From positions 124,001 to 188,000 of the forward strand of contig NZ_CAJVCE010000001.1 in NCBI RefSeq assembly GCF_910594985.1: a DNA stretch of 64,000 bases, given 5' to 3'. The translations under genes and the position numbers were made by a program. The notes under the pieces are model-generated. The model was not told where the DNA came from. It did no database searches and worked only from the letters and a program-made list of their open reading frames with translations. The stretch is from Paenibacillus allorhizosphaerae. Its GTDB lineage: Bacteria > Bacillota > Bacilli > Paenibacillales > NBRC-103111. This document shows positions 42,614 through 50,418 of the stretch, one piece after another (within the stretch, counting starts at the first letter, position 1; every line of letters begins with the position of its first letter).

Positions 42614-44062
42614 TTAACAACTTCTCAATTCACCTGCAGCAGCAATTAACCTCCGTATCCCTTCTTCCATTTGCAATTCGTTGATATAGGAATAACTGAG
42701 CCTGATCCATGGTTCGATTTGTCCGAGCGGATCGCAAATGCTGCCGGGAACGAAAGCAACCGACAGCTCCAAGCAGCGGGCCAGCAATTTCTCTACGGGA
42801 AAGCCGTCCGGCAGTTGTACCCATAAATTGAGCCCTCCGCTCGGACTCGTCCACCGCCAGCCGGTTCCAGCCAGAAGCTGTTCCATCTTCTCTTTACGGA
42901 GCTGAAGCGCGATTCTCAGCTTCGCTACATGCTCTTGAAGCCGGCTGGAAAAGAAATAATGCTGGAAAATTTTTTGATTAAGCAAGGGCGTTCCGTTGTC
43001 TGCGAGCGCTTTTACCGGCGCGATGCCGTTCATCAGCGACGGCCGTGCCGCCAGCACCGAAATCCGCAGTCCTGGAGCGACGTATTTGCTGAAGCTGCGG
43101 ATATAAATGACGTATCCCTCGGTATCATAATAAAATAGCGGGGGTGGCGGCGGGTCACCGAAATAGATGTCATGATACACGTCATCCTCCACCAAAATAC
43201 ATTGATACCTTTCCGCGAGTTCAACCAGCATCTTGCGTTGACCGGCCGGTACGGTAAAGCCGGTGGGGTTGTGAAACGTCGGATTCATATAAAACAGCCG
43301 CGGCTTCTCGCGCTTCATCACTTGTTCCAAGTGCTCAAGATCGTACCCTTCCGGCGTAATCGAAATAGGGATAAGACGAATGTTTTGCTGCACGAACACA
43401 TCGATCGCCGGGCTGTAGGTCGGCCGCTCTATCAATACTTTATCGCCTGGCTTGACGAGTGACCTGGACACCAGGTCGATCGCTTGCTGGGAGCCGGTTG
43501 TAATCATTAACTCATCAGCGTGAGCTGTAATCCCCTGCTTTTGCATAAAAAAAACGGCCATCGACTCCCTTAATTCCAGATCGCCCATGACGGTAGAATA
43601 CGTGCTGAGCAGCTTCGGATATAGGTCAAATATTTGTTTGACGTAATTCGACATATACATATTCGGAAGCAAGTTGGGATCAATGAGCGCTTCCGACATT
43701 TGGTAATCAACCGGCAGGCGATGAATATCCGCCAATCTGCTGCGGTTCGTATATACTTTCCTGGCCTGATAATCCCAAGGTTGGTCAACACCAGAATCAA
43801 CCTGTGTCACGCCGGCCGCCGCTCCGCGAACGAAACACCCGGATTTGTATTTTACTTCGACAATCCCGTCGTCCACGAGCTTCTGATACGCCTTCATAAC
43901 CGTCAAGCGATGCACCTTCAGCCGTTCGGCCATCGCCCGTACGGACGGCAGCTTGTCGCGAGTTGTCCATTCTCCCCGCTGTATTCCTTCCAGCACAACG
44001 TCATACACGGTTTTCACTCGTTTTCCAATTTCCGCCGTTTCCGTCTTCCCTGAGGTCATCAT
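42614..44062 (-). CDS. MocR-type regulator (GntR helix-turn-helix plus aminotransferase fold)
   Basis: A 482-residue protein: GntR winged helix at about 20-80 (DKLPSVRAMAERLKVHRLTV), then an aminotransferase class I domain with MITTGSQQAIDLV, NPTGFTVP, and the pyridoxal phosphate Lys in RSFSKYVAPGLRI. The ATG at 44062 follows AAAGGAG. It is divergent from an EamA-type exporter gene, with two identical 11-bp direct repeats between the starts. MocR/EamA pairs are common in Bacillota and usually control export of an amino acid or related compound. It is a different member from the one at 10.0-11.4 kb. Confidence 0.92.
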   Translation of the reverse strand: MMTSGKTETAEIGKRVKTVYDVVLEGIQRGEWTTRDKLPSVRAMAERLKVHRLTVMKAYQKLVDDGIVEVKYKSGCFVRGAAAGVTQVDSGVDQPWDYQARKVYTNRSRLADIHRLPVDYQMSEALIDPNLLPNMYMSNYVKQIFDLYPKLLSTYSTVMGDLELRESMAVFFMQKQGITAHADELMITTGSQQAIDLVSRSLVKPGDKVLIERPTYSPAIDVFVQQNIRLIPISITPEGYDLEHLEQVMKREKPRLFYMNPTFHNPTGFTVPAGQRKMLVELAERYQCILVEDDVYHDIYFGDPPPPPLFYYDTEGYVIYIRSFSKYVAPGLRISVLAARPSLMNGIAPVKALADNGTPLLNQKIFQHYFFSSRLQEHVAKLRIALQLRKEKMEQLLAGTGWRWTSPSGGLNLWVQLPDGFPVEKLLARCLELSVAFVPGSICDPLGQIEPWIRLSYSYINELQMEEGIRRLIAAAGELRSC

Positions 44063-44092
44063 GTTTTACTCCTTTTTGCAGCTGATCCGTAT

Positions 44093-44122
44093 ATCTGTTC
44101 TATTTTAGAGCATCTGTTCTAT
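44093..44122. promoter_or_regulatory. Direct-repeat operator of the second MocR regulator
   Basis: ATCTGTTCTAT occurs at 44093-44103 and again at 44112-44122, start-to-start 19 bp, close to two helical turns. On the minus strand a TTACGA / TAAAAT promoter (16-bp spacer) overlaps them. Exact direct repeats two turns apart are the known MocR binding pattern. Confidence 0.6.
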
Positions 44123-44160
44123 CTCGTAACCATTATAGTATACAAAAAGGAGGATGTACT

Positions 44161-45075
44161 ATGATTATTTTTAATTATTTGCTCATGTGTGCCATATTTG
44201 GTACGACGTTTCTGTCGATCAAAATCGGCGTAGAAGCGGGGCTGCCGCCGTTTTTTTCCGCCGGAATCCGGTTTTTGCTTGCCGGATTGCTTATTTTCTT
44301 ATGGATGCTGTGGAAAAAGAAGGTCAAGCTATCGCTATTGCTGCACAAAGAGTTCATGCTGATTGGACTAGCGAGCACTTTTATGACATTCGCTGCGCTG
44401 TACTGGGCGGAACAGCACATCGATTCCGGTATCGCGGCAATCCTGTCCGCTACCGGCCCAATGATGATTTTGATGCTGCAAACCGTTGTGATGCGTAAAC
44501 CCGCCAATTGCAGTGATTTTATCGGGTGCGGTATCGGTTTTGCTGGGGTCCTACTTCTCATTTTGCCGAAACTAGTTCTTGGCAGCAATGCCATCTGGGT
44601 GTGGAGCTGCATCGTTGTATTGCTCGGAGAACTCGGTTATGCCGCAGGCAGCCTGTACACGCGCAAAGTGATGCTTCGCATCAAGGACACCTCGTCGGTG
44701 GCGATTAATTCTGTGCAGATGTTATACGGCGGAATGGCTCTAGTTGTACTGTCGCTTTTTACTGAGCATATGAACGAATTCCCGCTGCAATCTTTCCCCG
44801 CGCTGGGCTCGTTAATGTACTTGATTATCGTAGGCTCCATGCTTGGACACAGCTTGTATGCATGGCTGCTGAAAGCAACGAATGCGGTATTCCCCTCCAC
44901 TTGGCTTTACATTTCTCCCGTCATCGCGATGGGATTAGGCGCGATCGTGTATGGCGAATCCGTATCCGCCTACTCCGTTGTCGGCACGGCTCTGATACTG
45001 TCTGGCATTATTGTTACGAATCTGCACGAGCTGCGATTGCTCAAAACTCGCCGAAGCGCCCGATCGGCCGCCTGA
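44161..45075 (+). CDS. EamA/DMT-family metabolite exporter
   Basis: A 304-residue membrane protein with ten predicted helices in two repeated five-helix halves, the drug/metabolite transporter fold (EamA). The first half has IFGTTFLSIKIGV and LIGLASTFMTFAALYWAEQH; the second repeats the pattern with SMLGHSLYAWLLKATNAVFP. Such proteins export amino acids or other small metabolites. The ATG follows AAAAAGGAGG. It is divergent from a MocR regulator with a repeat operator between, so it is probably induced when a pyridoxal-reactive amino compound accumulates. Confidence 0.9.
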   Translation: MIIFNYLLMCAIFGTTFLSIKIGVEAGLPPFFSAGIRFLLAGLLIFLWMLWKKKVKLSLLLHKEFMLIGLASTFMTFAALYWAEQHIDSGIAAILSATGPMMILMLQTVVMRKPANCSDFIGCGIGFAGVLLLILPKLVLGSNAIWVWSCIVVLLGELGYAAGSLYTRKVMLRIKDTSSVAINSVQMLYGGMALVVLSLFTEHMNEFPLQSFPALGSLMYLIIVGSMLGHSLYAWLLKATNAVFPSTWLYISPVIAMGLGAIVYGESVSAYSVVGTALILSGIIVTNLHELRLLKTRRSARSAA

Positions 45076-45203
45076 AGATGATTTTTTTTAAAAAAAATAT
45101 GTTTACATAATATTTATTATGTTAATTTATTATGCCGTCATAAAGTAATTTGCATTTTGTCCGTTCCTTTCAAGTTCAGTTTTGAAATAGTCAGCTTTAA
45201 AAG

Positions 45204-45235
45204 ACGAAGGAGCCTCCGTGAAGGAAGCTCCTCGT
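45204..45235 (-). terminator. Terminator after the CD3324-family gene
   Basis: ACGA-GGAGC and GCTCC-T-TCGT arms form a 9-bp stem with one bulge; the minus strand continues CTTTTAAAG. It lies 17 bp past the stop codon of the two-gene acetyltransferase operon. Confidence 0.7.
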
Positions 45236-45251
45236 TACCGTACCTGTCCGC

Positions 45252-45521
45252 TTAATCCGTATGGGTCTCATACAAAATGCCTCTGATTCGTTCTTCGCTC
45301 AAATGATACATTTCAGCTAACTCCGTTATTCCGATCCCATCCATGTATCTCTGATAAATTTCTTTGTTTCTTCGCTCCATTTCATCGCGCGTCCCGCTCT
45401 TCTCTCCCCATGCTTTGCGTTCGGTCTGAGGAATATACAAGTGCTCGCCTCTTACGTATTTCTGAATTTCTTGAATCAAGCTTTCAGGCAGCACGTCGCG
45501 CGCATTTTTGTACCTTTTCAT
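45252..45521 (-). CDS. CD3324-family small helix-turn-helix protein
   Basis: An 89-residue basic protein. It matches the family widely found in Bacillota by its opening VLPESLIQEIQKYVRGEHLY, the YIP segment, the KAWGEKSGTRDE block and a closing helix-turn-helix of the Mor/C type (ITELAEMYHLSEERIRGILY). It probably binds DNA; no target is known for the family. It overlaps the upstream acetyltransferase gene by 4 bp, so the two are co-translated. Confidence 0.8.
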   Translation of the reverse strand: MKRYKNARDVLPESLIQEIQKYVRGEHLYIPQTERKAWGEKSGTRDEMERRNKEIYQRYMDGIGITELAEMYHLSEERIRGILYETHTD

Positions 45522-46456
45522 TTTCGCTCCCCAATAGTTTTGGTTAATGCGAAGAAATTGCTGCGGATGTCATCGAAGCCTTCCCTTACCATAAGCGTAA
45601 AGATGTCCGCATGCTTTAACGACATTAACGAATGAACGACGTGCAAATCAAGCTGCTTCATGGAGTATAGCACGCCTTGCAAAAACTGTTTTTTTTCTTG
45701 TCGAGACAGAGCGAATTGCGGGCGGAAATGAAGATTGAATGCTGTTGCCGAAAGAACGTCGCTGGTCGGATTCACTCTTTTTACTTTGTAATAAGCAAGT
45801 GCGATGAATGGTTCCTGATCGCTGCGCAGCGATAAAAAAACAAGGCTGGGGTCTTTCGCCTTAAACTGATGCCTGAAAATCGCCGCGTTCTGCTTGTTGC
45901 CGTCATCAATCAATATTTGACAGACGCGGTCTAACTCTATGGATTCGACGGTAATATTGTCGGTGTTCAAGCCTTCGGGAATATCCCAGTCCGTTAAAGA
46001 AAGACGGGTGGAAATCCGCATGTATTCATCGGTCGTGCGAAAGCCTAGACGTTCTAAAGTGAATATTTCACGATTACGAAGCTGTCCAAATTCCGTAAAA
46101 GCAAAGTAACCTATGTGTGTTCCCCCCCTTTCGGTGATGACATCTTCGCATTTTTCCAATAGATCAGAAAGGATACGCATGTTGTCGGAATCGGACGGTT
46201 GTATCGCGTAGATCATTACACCGTCTTTTCCCCTTAGATCAAGACCCATGAAAGCAATAATTTTGGGGCCTGCTTCTGCAATAAATCCAATCCTCGCCTG
46301 CGGCTGTGACTCCGTGCTTGGAAAAAACCATTCCTGTATATGAGCAGCGGTTCGATACGGGATCTTGTCATTTTCCTTTTCCGTTAACAACGTGCGTATC
46401 TGTTCAAAATCTTCATGAGGCGTAATTTGTCGTATAATCGGTTCTGTCGTTGGCAC
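45518..46456 (-). CDS. GNAT-family N-acetyltransferase
   Basis: A 312-residue protein with an N-terminal acetyltransferase (GNAT) domain; the TLERLGFRTTDEYMRI segment is typical of the end of the fold. The acetyl-CoA loop is not classical (no clear RxxGxG/A). The C-terminal 150 residues form a second, GNAT-like or degenerate half. Its substrate is unknown. It overlaps the CD3324-family gene by 4 bp (ATGA) and that pair forms a small operon with a terminator. The start is preceded by GGGAG. Confidence 0.75.
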   Translation of the reverse strand: MPTTEPIIRQITPHEDFEQIRTLLTEKENDKIPYRTAAHIQEWFFPSTESQPQARIGFIAEAGPKIIAFMGLDLRGKDGVMIYAIQPSDSDNMRILSDLLEKCEDVITERGGTHIGYFAFTEFGQLRNREIFTLERLGFRTTDEYMRISTRLSLTDWDIPEGLNTDNITVESIELDRVCQILIDDGNKQNAAIFRHQFKAKDPSLVFLSLRSDQEPFIALAYYKVKRVNPTSDVLSATAFNLHFRPQFALSRQEKKQFLQGVLYSMKQLDLHVVHSLMSLKHADIFTLMVREGFDDIRSNFFALTKTIGERK

Positions 46457-46657
46457 TATGATATCACTCCCTGTTTTAAGATAATATTATTATGCCAGTG
46501 ACACACAGCACTTAAAATCTCGTTAATTTGTATAAAAAAACTCGAACGAAAAGCTTAAGCACCGTGCCCGCTTCCCATTCTCTTCCTACACCTATTATTT
46601 TCCCATATATCATAATAATGCCTCGCCTTACAGAATTCAAAACATATTCAATCGCAT

Positions 46658-46840
46658 CTACCCTTGCTGACCGATAAAGAAGAAAACACCCACTACCGCC
46701 GCTACGCCTAAAAACCAGCTCATGGCAATGCGCAAGCCGGGTTTCGGGCCGTCCCGCAACACTTTGATTCCTAACGGGATAAGAGCGATACAAAGACCGA
46801 TCACAGCCACGATCGATAACGGTGTGGTGCCTTTGAGCAC
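46658..46840 (-). CDS. Possible small two-helix membrane protein or gene remnant
   Basis: A 60-codon frame starting at a GTG encodes two hydrophobic segments (LSIVAVIGLCIALIPLGI and WFLGVAAVVGVFFFIG) joined by a KVLRDGPKPGLR loop. The pattern looks protein-like, but there is no ribosome site, and the frame has a stop codon immediately upstream. The neighbouring frame upstream also reads sensibly (KKEPAFSVRSAR, then a stop), so it may be a frameshifted remnant of a longer membrane protein gene. Confidence 0.3.
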   Translation of the reverse strand: MLKGTTPLSIVAVIGLCIALIPLGIKVLRDGPKPGLRIAMSWFLGVAAVVGVFFFIGQQG

Positions 46841-46906
46841 CCCTAACGGGCTGATCTTACGGAAAATGCAGGTTCTTTCTTAATGTTTTCTTAGAAAAGG
46901 CAAATG

Positions 46907-46935
46907 AAGAAAGAGCCCCCACCTGGAGGCCCCTT
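46907..46935 (-). terminator. Terminator after the deleted sugar-binding gene
   Basis: An 11-bp stem with several G-U pairs (arms 46910-46920 and 46925-46935, 4-nt loop) followed on the minus strand by TTCTTC. It is about 105 bp past the stop codon. Confidence 0.5.
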
Positions 46936-47038
46936 CGGTATTATCGATATTCACGGCCGATCTTCCCCGGATGACAAGCGCCCCACCAATACGGCTGCGT
47001 CAATTCACGAGGAATGAATCAGGCGCTGGACGCTATGG

Positions 47039-47623
47039 TTATTGTTTCTTTAGCGCCTCGATCGCTTTGTTGATTTTTTCGTCGGTTTGTCGAACAACCG
47101 TGTTTACATCTGCGCCGCTATCCTTAGCGACCTGATTGCCGGAAAAGTTGAACGCGAGCGGAAGCGCAAACAGCTTGCCGCTATCCGAAAGCTGTTTTAC
47201 GATATCGATTCCAGCAGTCTCGGGAGCTCCAAGATTAACATTATTTTGCTTGATCAGTGAGGTCAAATCTTGTGCCGCCTGTAATTCCACCACTTTTGCT
47301 ACGGTTACCGGGCCTGCATAAATAATGTCCGGCAGTTTATCAATCGCTATGAGCTGGGCTAACTTTTCCGGATTATCCTCACGAACAAGCGTCAACGTTA
47401 TATTTGGATATTTTTTCTTGACCGAATCGACCACCCATTGATTGAATTCGTCATCCGTCATCTTGGCCGAAGTTTGCAGAAAAGACAACGTGAGCGGTTC
47501 CGCTGCCGCCGTCTTTGCTTTAAGAACTTCAGGCTTCGCTTCGTCTTTGACCCCAGTACAGCCTCCCACAATGAATATCGATAAGCTCGTCAACATGATT
47601 CCGAATCTCCAAGGTGTCTTCAT
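47039..47623 (-). pseudogene. Sugar-binding lipoprotein with a large in-frame internal deletion
   Basis: The frame encodes 194 residues, while the related binding proteins at 6.7 and 12.5 kb have 440. The first 155 residues are a normal start: lipobox VGGC with Cys22, PDIIYAGP, and SDSGKLFALPLAFNFSG. The sequence then jumps to the C-terminal tail (NTVVRQTDEKINKAIEALKK), which aligns with the tails of the other two. About 240 residues are missing, including most of both lobes, so sugar binding should be lost. The signal, ribosome site (GGAGG) and frame are intact, so the stub may be secreted. The ATG at 47623 is favoured over one 60 bp upstream. Confidence 0.75.
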
Positions 47624-47681
47624 TTTACAGTTCCTCCCCTTACGGTTTGCAAAGTGCTTTTCCTTTGATATTGCCGAACGC

Positions 47682-47734
47682 AAAAAAAAGAGACACCTTT
47701 ACCGTGAGCTGTTCGCTCAAAATAAAGGTGTCTC
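47682..47734 (-). terminator. Strong terminator between promoter and deleted sugar-binding gene
   Basis: GAGACACCTTTA / TAAAGGTGTCTC is a perfect 12-bp stem enclosing an inner GAGC / GCTC hairpin; the minus strand then has eight T. It lies 59 bp before the ATG of the deleted binding protein and 50-100 nt after a predicted promoter start. Confidence 0.85.
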
Positions 47735-47756
47735 CGGCGGTCCGGTCGAAATTTCA

Positions 47757-47770
47757 ATTCCAATTGGAAT
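47757..47770. promoter_or_regulatory. Perfect 14-bp palindrome
   Basis: ATTCCAATTGGAAT is a perfect 14-bp palindrome just downstream of the predicted start site at about 47784. It may be an operator or part of an RNA structure. Confidence 0.45.
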
Positions 47771-47790
47771 GGTATGAATTAACGTTGTTC

Positions 47791-47819
47791 ATCATACCAC
47801 TCACGCCATTTGCGGTCAA
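47791..47819 (-). promoter_or_regulatory. Candidate sigma-A promoter
   Basis: On the minus strand TTGACC (47819-47814) and TATGAT (47796-47791) are exactly 17 bp apart, with a start near 47784. It would drive either a roughly 100-nt RNA ending at the terminator or the downstream gene by read-through. Confidence 0.65.
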
Positions 47820-47855
47820 CCGATTTTATGCATCATCGCGAGTTTATTGCTGTTG

Positions 47856-48323
47856 TTATGGTTGAACCAGTGAAATTCCGTTCGATGCTGCATTATTAGC
47901 AACAAGACTCTTATCTTCAAATGCCGTCGAGAGAACAATTAAAGGTGTTGTAAACCCGAATGGATTGCAGGAATCGAGGAACTTGGCTAGCGTTTCGCTC
48001 GTTTCTGTCGTCACTTTCATCAAATAATTATACTCGCCGCTAATTCTATAAAGATCGATAACCTCGGGAGCCGTTTCGCTGAAAGCAAGGAAGTCCTTGC
48101 AGTTGTTGGTTTTAAACAAAACGAATGCGGTTGTATGCTTCCCCAATTTTTGCGGAGAGAGCTCCGCCCGATAGCCCTTGATGACCCCTTGCTCCTCCAG
48201 CTTCCGAACTCGTTCCGTTACGGCCGGCTGCGACATCGCGATCATACGGCTCATCTCGGAAATGGGAATCCGTGCGTTATCGTGCAGCACCGACAAAATT
48301 TTATAATCGATTTGATCCATCAT
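47856..48323 (-). CDS. Lrp/AsnC-family transcriptional regulator
   Basis: A 155-residue regulator with an N-terminal AsnC helix-turn-helix (ISEMSRMIAMSQPAVTERVR) and a C-terminal RAM/ACT-like domain with the usual VIDLYRISGEYNYLMKV segment for amino-acid sensing and oligomerisation. Both ATG codons at 48323 and 48320 follow GAGGTG. It is divergent from an alpha/beta hydrolase gene 145 bp away, the probable target. Confidence 0.92.
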   Translation of the reverse strand: MMDQIDYKILSVLHDNARIPISEMSRMIAMSQPAVTERVRKLEEQGVIKGYRAELSPQKLGKHTTAFVLFKTNNCKDFLAFSETAPEVIDLYRISGEYNYLMKVTTETSETLAKFLDSCNPFGFTTPLIVLSTAFEDKSLVANNAASNGISLVQP

Positions 48324-48468
48324 TGCAACACCTCATTTTTAAAAGTTAGTGTCCTGTAATAAATAATAAAATAAGTTTTTACGAACGATACTCCTTAACA
48401 TTCTTATTCAAATTGTACGTTAACTTTAATAAAATGTCACTAACGAACTATAAAGGGGAATGAGAAAA

Positions 48469-49296
48469 ATGACAATGACACTAAACGAGACTGTATCGGC
48501 GGAAGCGTTAAGATTTTATACGGCGGGTGACGGCAACCGTATCGCCTATCGAATCGATGGAGCGGACCATAGGCCGGTGCTGGTTCTCGCGAACTCCATC
48601 GGCACCACGCTCAACATGTGGGATGGACAAATTCCGGAGCTGACGAAGCATTTCCGTGTTCTCCGCTACGACTTTCGGGGGCATGGCGCCTCGGACACCC
48701 CTGCTGGAGCGTATTCGATTGACAGGCTGGGACGGGATGTGATCGAATTGCTCGACGCGTTGCATATTAACCGGGTGCATTTCATCGGATTATCGTTCGG
48801 CGGTGCCGTTGGACAATGGCTCGGCATCCATGCTCCGGAGAGAATCGACCGTCTGGTTCTAAGCAATACTTCATCCTATTTGGGACCGGCCGACCAATGG
48901 GATCGCATGATCGCTTCCGTGCTGCAAGCCGATAATCTATCGGAACTTGCCGACATGTTCATCGGCAATTGGTTCCCTCCACATATGTTGGAAACGGAGA
49001 GTGCCGTCGTAACGTCGTTCCGCTCCATGGTTCTCTCCACTCGCCCGCAAGGGTTTGCCGGAGTCTTCGCTGCGATCCGCGACTTGGATATGCGCCGGAC
49101 GGCGTTACTAATCAGCAGCCCGACATTGGTGATCGCGGGTCAGTACGATGCGGTGACGCTCCCAAGTCATAGCGAATTAATCGCGGCAACGGTCCCTAAC
49201 GCCAAGCTGGTCAAGTTACCCGTAGTCCATTTGTCCAATATCGAGCGTCCCGCCGACTTTTTAAGCGTTGTAACTGAATTTTTGCTTTCGAAATAA
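48469..49296 (+). CDS. Alpha/beta hydrolase, 3-oxoadipate enol-lactonase-like
   Basis: A 275-residue hydrolase. The nucleophile elbow is GLSFGG (Ser near 109), the oxyanion segment LANSIGTTLNMW precedes the RYDFRGHGASD strand, and the acid and His lie in AGQYDAVTL and PVVHLSNIE. The pattern is closest to PcaD-type enol-lactonases, but many family members with other substrates look the same and no aromatic pathway genes are adjacent. ATG 48469 is preferred, with GGGGA 10 bp before it. It is divergent from an Lrp-type regulator. Confidence 0.85.
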   Translation: MTMTLNETVSAEALRFYTAGDGNRIAYRIDGADHRPVLVLANSIGTTLNMWDGQIPELTKHFRVLRYDFRGHGASDTPAGAYSIDRLGRDVIELLDALHINRVHFIGLSFGGAVGQWLGIHAPERIDRLVLSNTSSYLGPADQWDRMIASVLQADNLSELADMFIGNWFPPHMLETESAVVTSFRSMVLSTRPQGFAGVFAAIRDLDMRRTALLISSPTLVIAGQYDAVTLPSHSELIAATVPNAKLVKLPVVHLSNIERPADFLSVVTEFLLSK

Positions 49297-49331
49297 AGGT
49301 ATGGTGCGGGCTCACATGCGCAAATGAAATT

Positions 49332-49359
49332 GGCTGGCGGATCTACTCGATCCCCAGCC
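49332..49359. terminator. Hairpin between convergent genes
   Basis: GGCTGG-c-GGATC and GATCC-CCAGCC form an 11-bp stem with one bulge. T tracts are weak on both sides. It separates the hydrolase gene from the convergent XRE regulator gene. Confidence 0.55.
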
Positions 49360-49459
49360 TTCAATCTCAAACCATATATTAGAGATGGCGACGGCTCGCT
49401 CCCCTTCATAGCGCTCTCCGAGCAGCCTGCCAGTATGCGAATACTTGTGGTATCCAATG

Positions 49460-50287
49460 CTAATTCGCGGACAAAAGCTTGGTCAGCTTGGCGGACGTGT
49501 CCGGCGAACAAGTATAAATGATCACCTTCTGGTCGGCATCCGTAGGAACTTCCAAAGTAACGTGATCGAATTCGAGGATCCCCAGGATGTGGTGATCCAT
49601 CATTTTATGTCCATCCGAAATTCCATTCACATCATGCTGCGGCCACCAGAAGCGAAATTGTTCGCTGCTCTGATGCAGGTCCTCGATCAATTCCCCGAAC
49701 CATGGATCGCCCGGGTAACGCGCATAACTTGCACGAAACTGGGCGATCTGCATTTGCGCATACTTCTCCCAATTCCGATGTGAACGCAGCACGGGATTCG
49801 TGAAGCTTCGCCATATCATATTTTGCGAGTGCGGAGGTGCAATATCTGAAAAGGAAAACACAAGCTCCGCCGCTTTGTTCCACATCAATAAATCCCATCG
49901 TCTGCCGATGACATAGGTAGGATGTGGATTCAGCGCTTTTACGGCTTGCGCTAACGATTGGCTGACGGTCTCCTCCGGTGGTGTGTACCGATCTGTCGAT
50001 GACTGCGGCTGTGCCAACAAATACAGATGCCGCCGTTCGGCGAAAGTCAGACGCAGCGCCTGAGCCAAACTATCCAATACTTGCTCAGAAGGTTGAACGT
50101 CTCTTCCTTGTTCCAATGCGATATACCATGATGTGCCGATATTGGCTAACTGCGCTATTTCCTCGCGTCTGAGCCCCGGTGTCCGCCGACGGGTTCCCAC
50201 GGGAAGGTTCACATCCGACGGGGACAGACGGGCTCTTCTTGTTCTTAAAAATTCGGCCAATGCTTGCCGCCTTTCCCGATCATCCAT
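49460..50287 (-). CDS. XRE-family regulator with MmyB-like ligand-binding domain
   Basis: A 275-residue regulator. The N-terminal helix-turn-helix carries the family signature RRTPGLRREEIAQLANIG and WYIALEQGRDVQPSEQVLDS; the C-terminal half is the MmyB-like PAS-type domain that binds fatty acids in studied members (HPTYVIGRRWDLLMWNKAA, DPWFGELIEDLHQSSEQFR, FDHVTLEVPTD). The ATG at 50287 follows GGAGG. It is divergent from an NAD-dependent epimerase/dehydratase gene, a very common pairing for this family, with a direct repeat between them. Confidence 0.92.
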   Translation of the reverse strand: MDDRERRQALAEFLRTRRARLSPSDVNLPVGTRRRTPGLRREEIAQLANIGTSWYIALEQGRDVQPSEQVLDSLAQALRLTFAERRHLYLLAQPQSSTDRYTPPEETVSQSLAQAVKALNPHPTYVIGRRWDLLMWNKAAELVFSFSDIAPPHSQNMIWRSFTNPVLRSHRNWEKYAQMQIAQFRASYARYPGDPWFGELIEDLHQSSEQFRFWWPQHDVNGISDGHKMMDHHILGILEFDHVTLEVPTDADQKVIIYTCSPDTSAKLTKLLSAN

Positions 50288-50319
50288 TGCGCCGCCTCCG
50301 TATCCTGATACTTTCAATC

Positions 50320-50351
50320 CTACGATAAACTAAATCTGGTACTACGATAAA
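50320..50351. promoter_or_regulatory. Direct repeat, candidate XRE operator
   Basis: CTACGATAAA occurs at 50320-50329 and 50342-50351, start-to-start 22 bp (two helical turns), between the divergent XRE regulator and epimerase genes. Confidence 0.5.
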
Positions 50352-50418
50352 AAATCTACAATAATGGCATTGTACCACCCTAGGGGAAAAGTAAAAAACG
50401 CAATGGAGGAAAAATCTT

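Noticed and set aside
46512..46793. 93-codon frame on the minus strand
   Set aside because: Arg-rich shadow of the two-helix frame at 46658-46840, without a ribosome site or recognisable motif.
49167..49511. 114-codon minus-strand frame between hydrolase and XRE genes
   Set aside because: It overlaps both neighbours antisense or out of frame, has no ribosome site, and crosses a hairpin.
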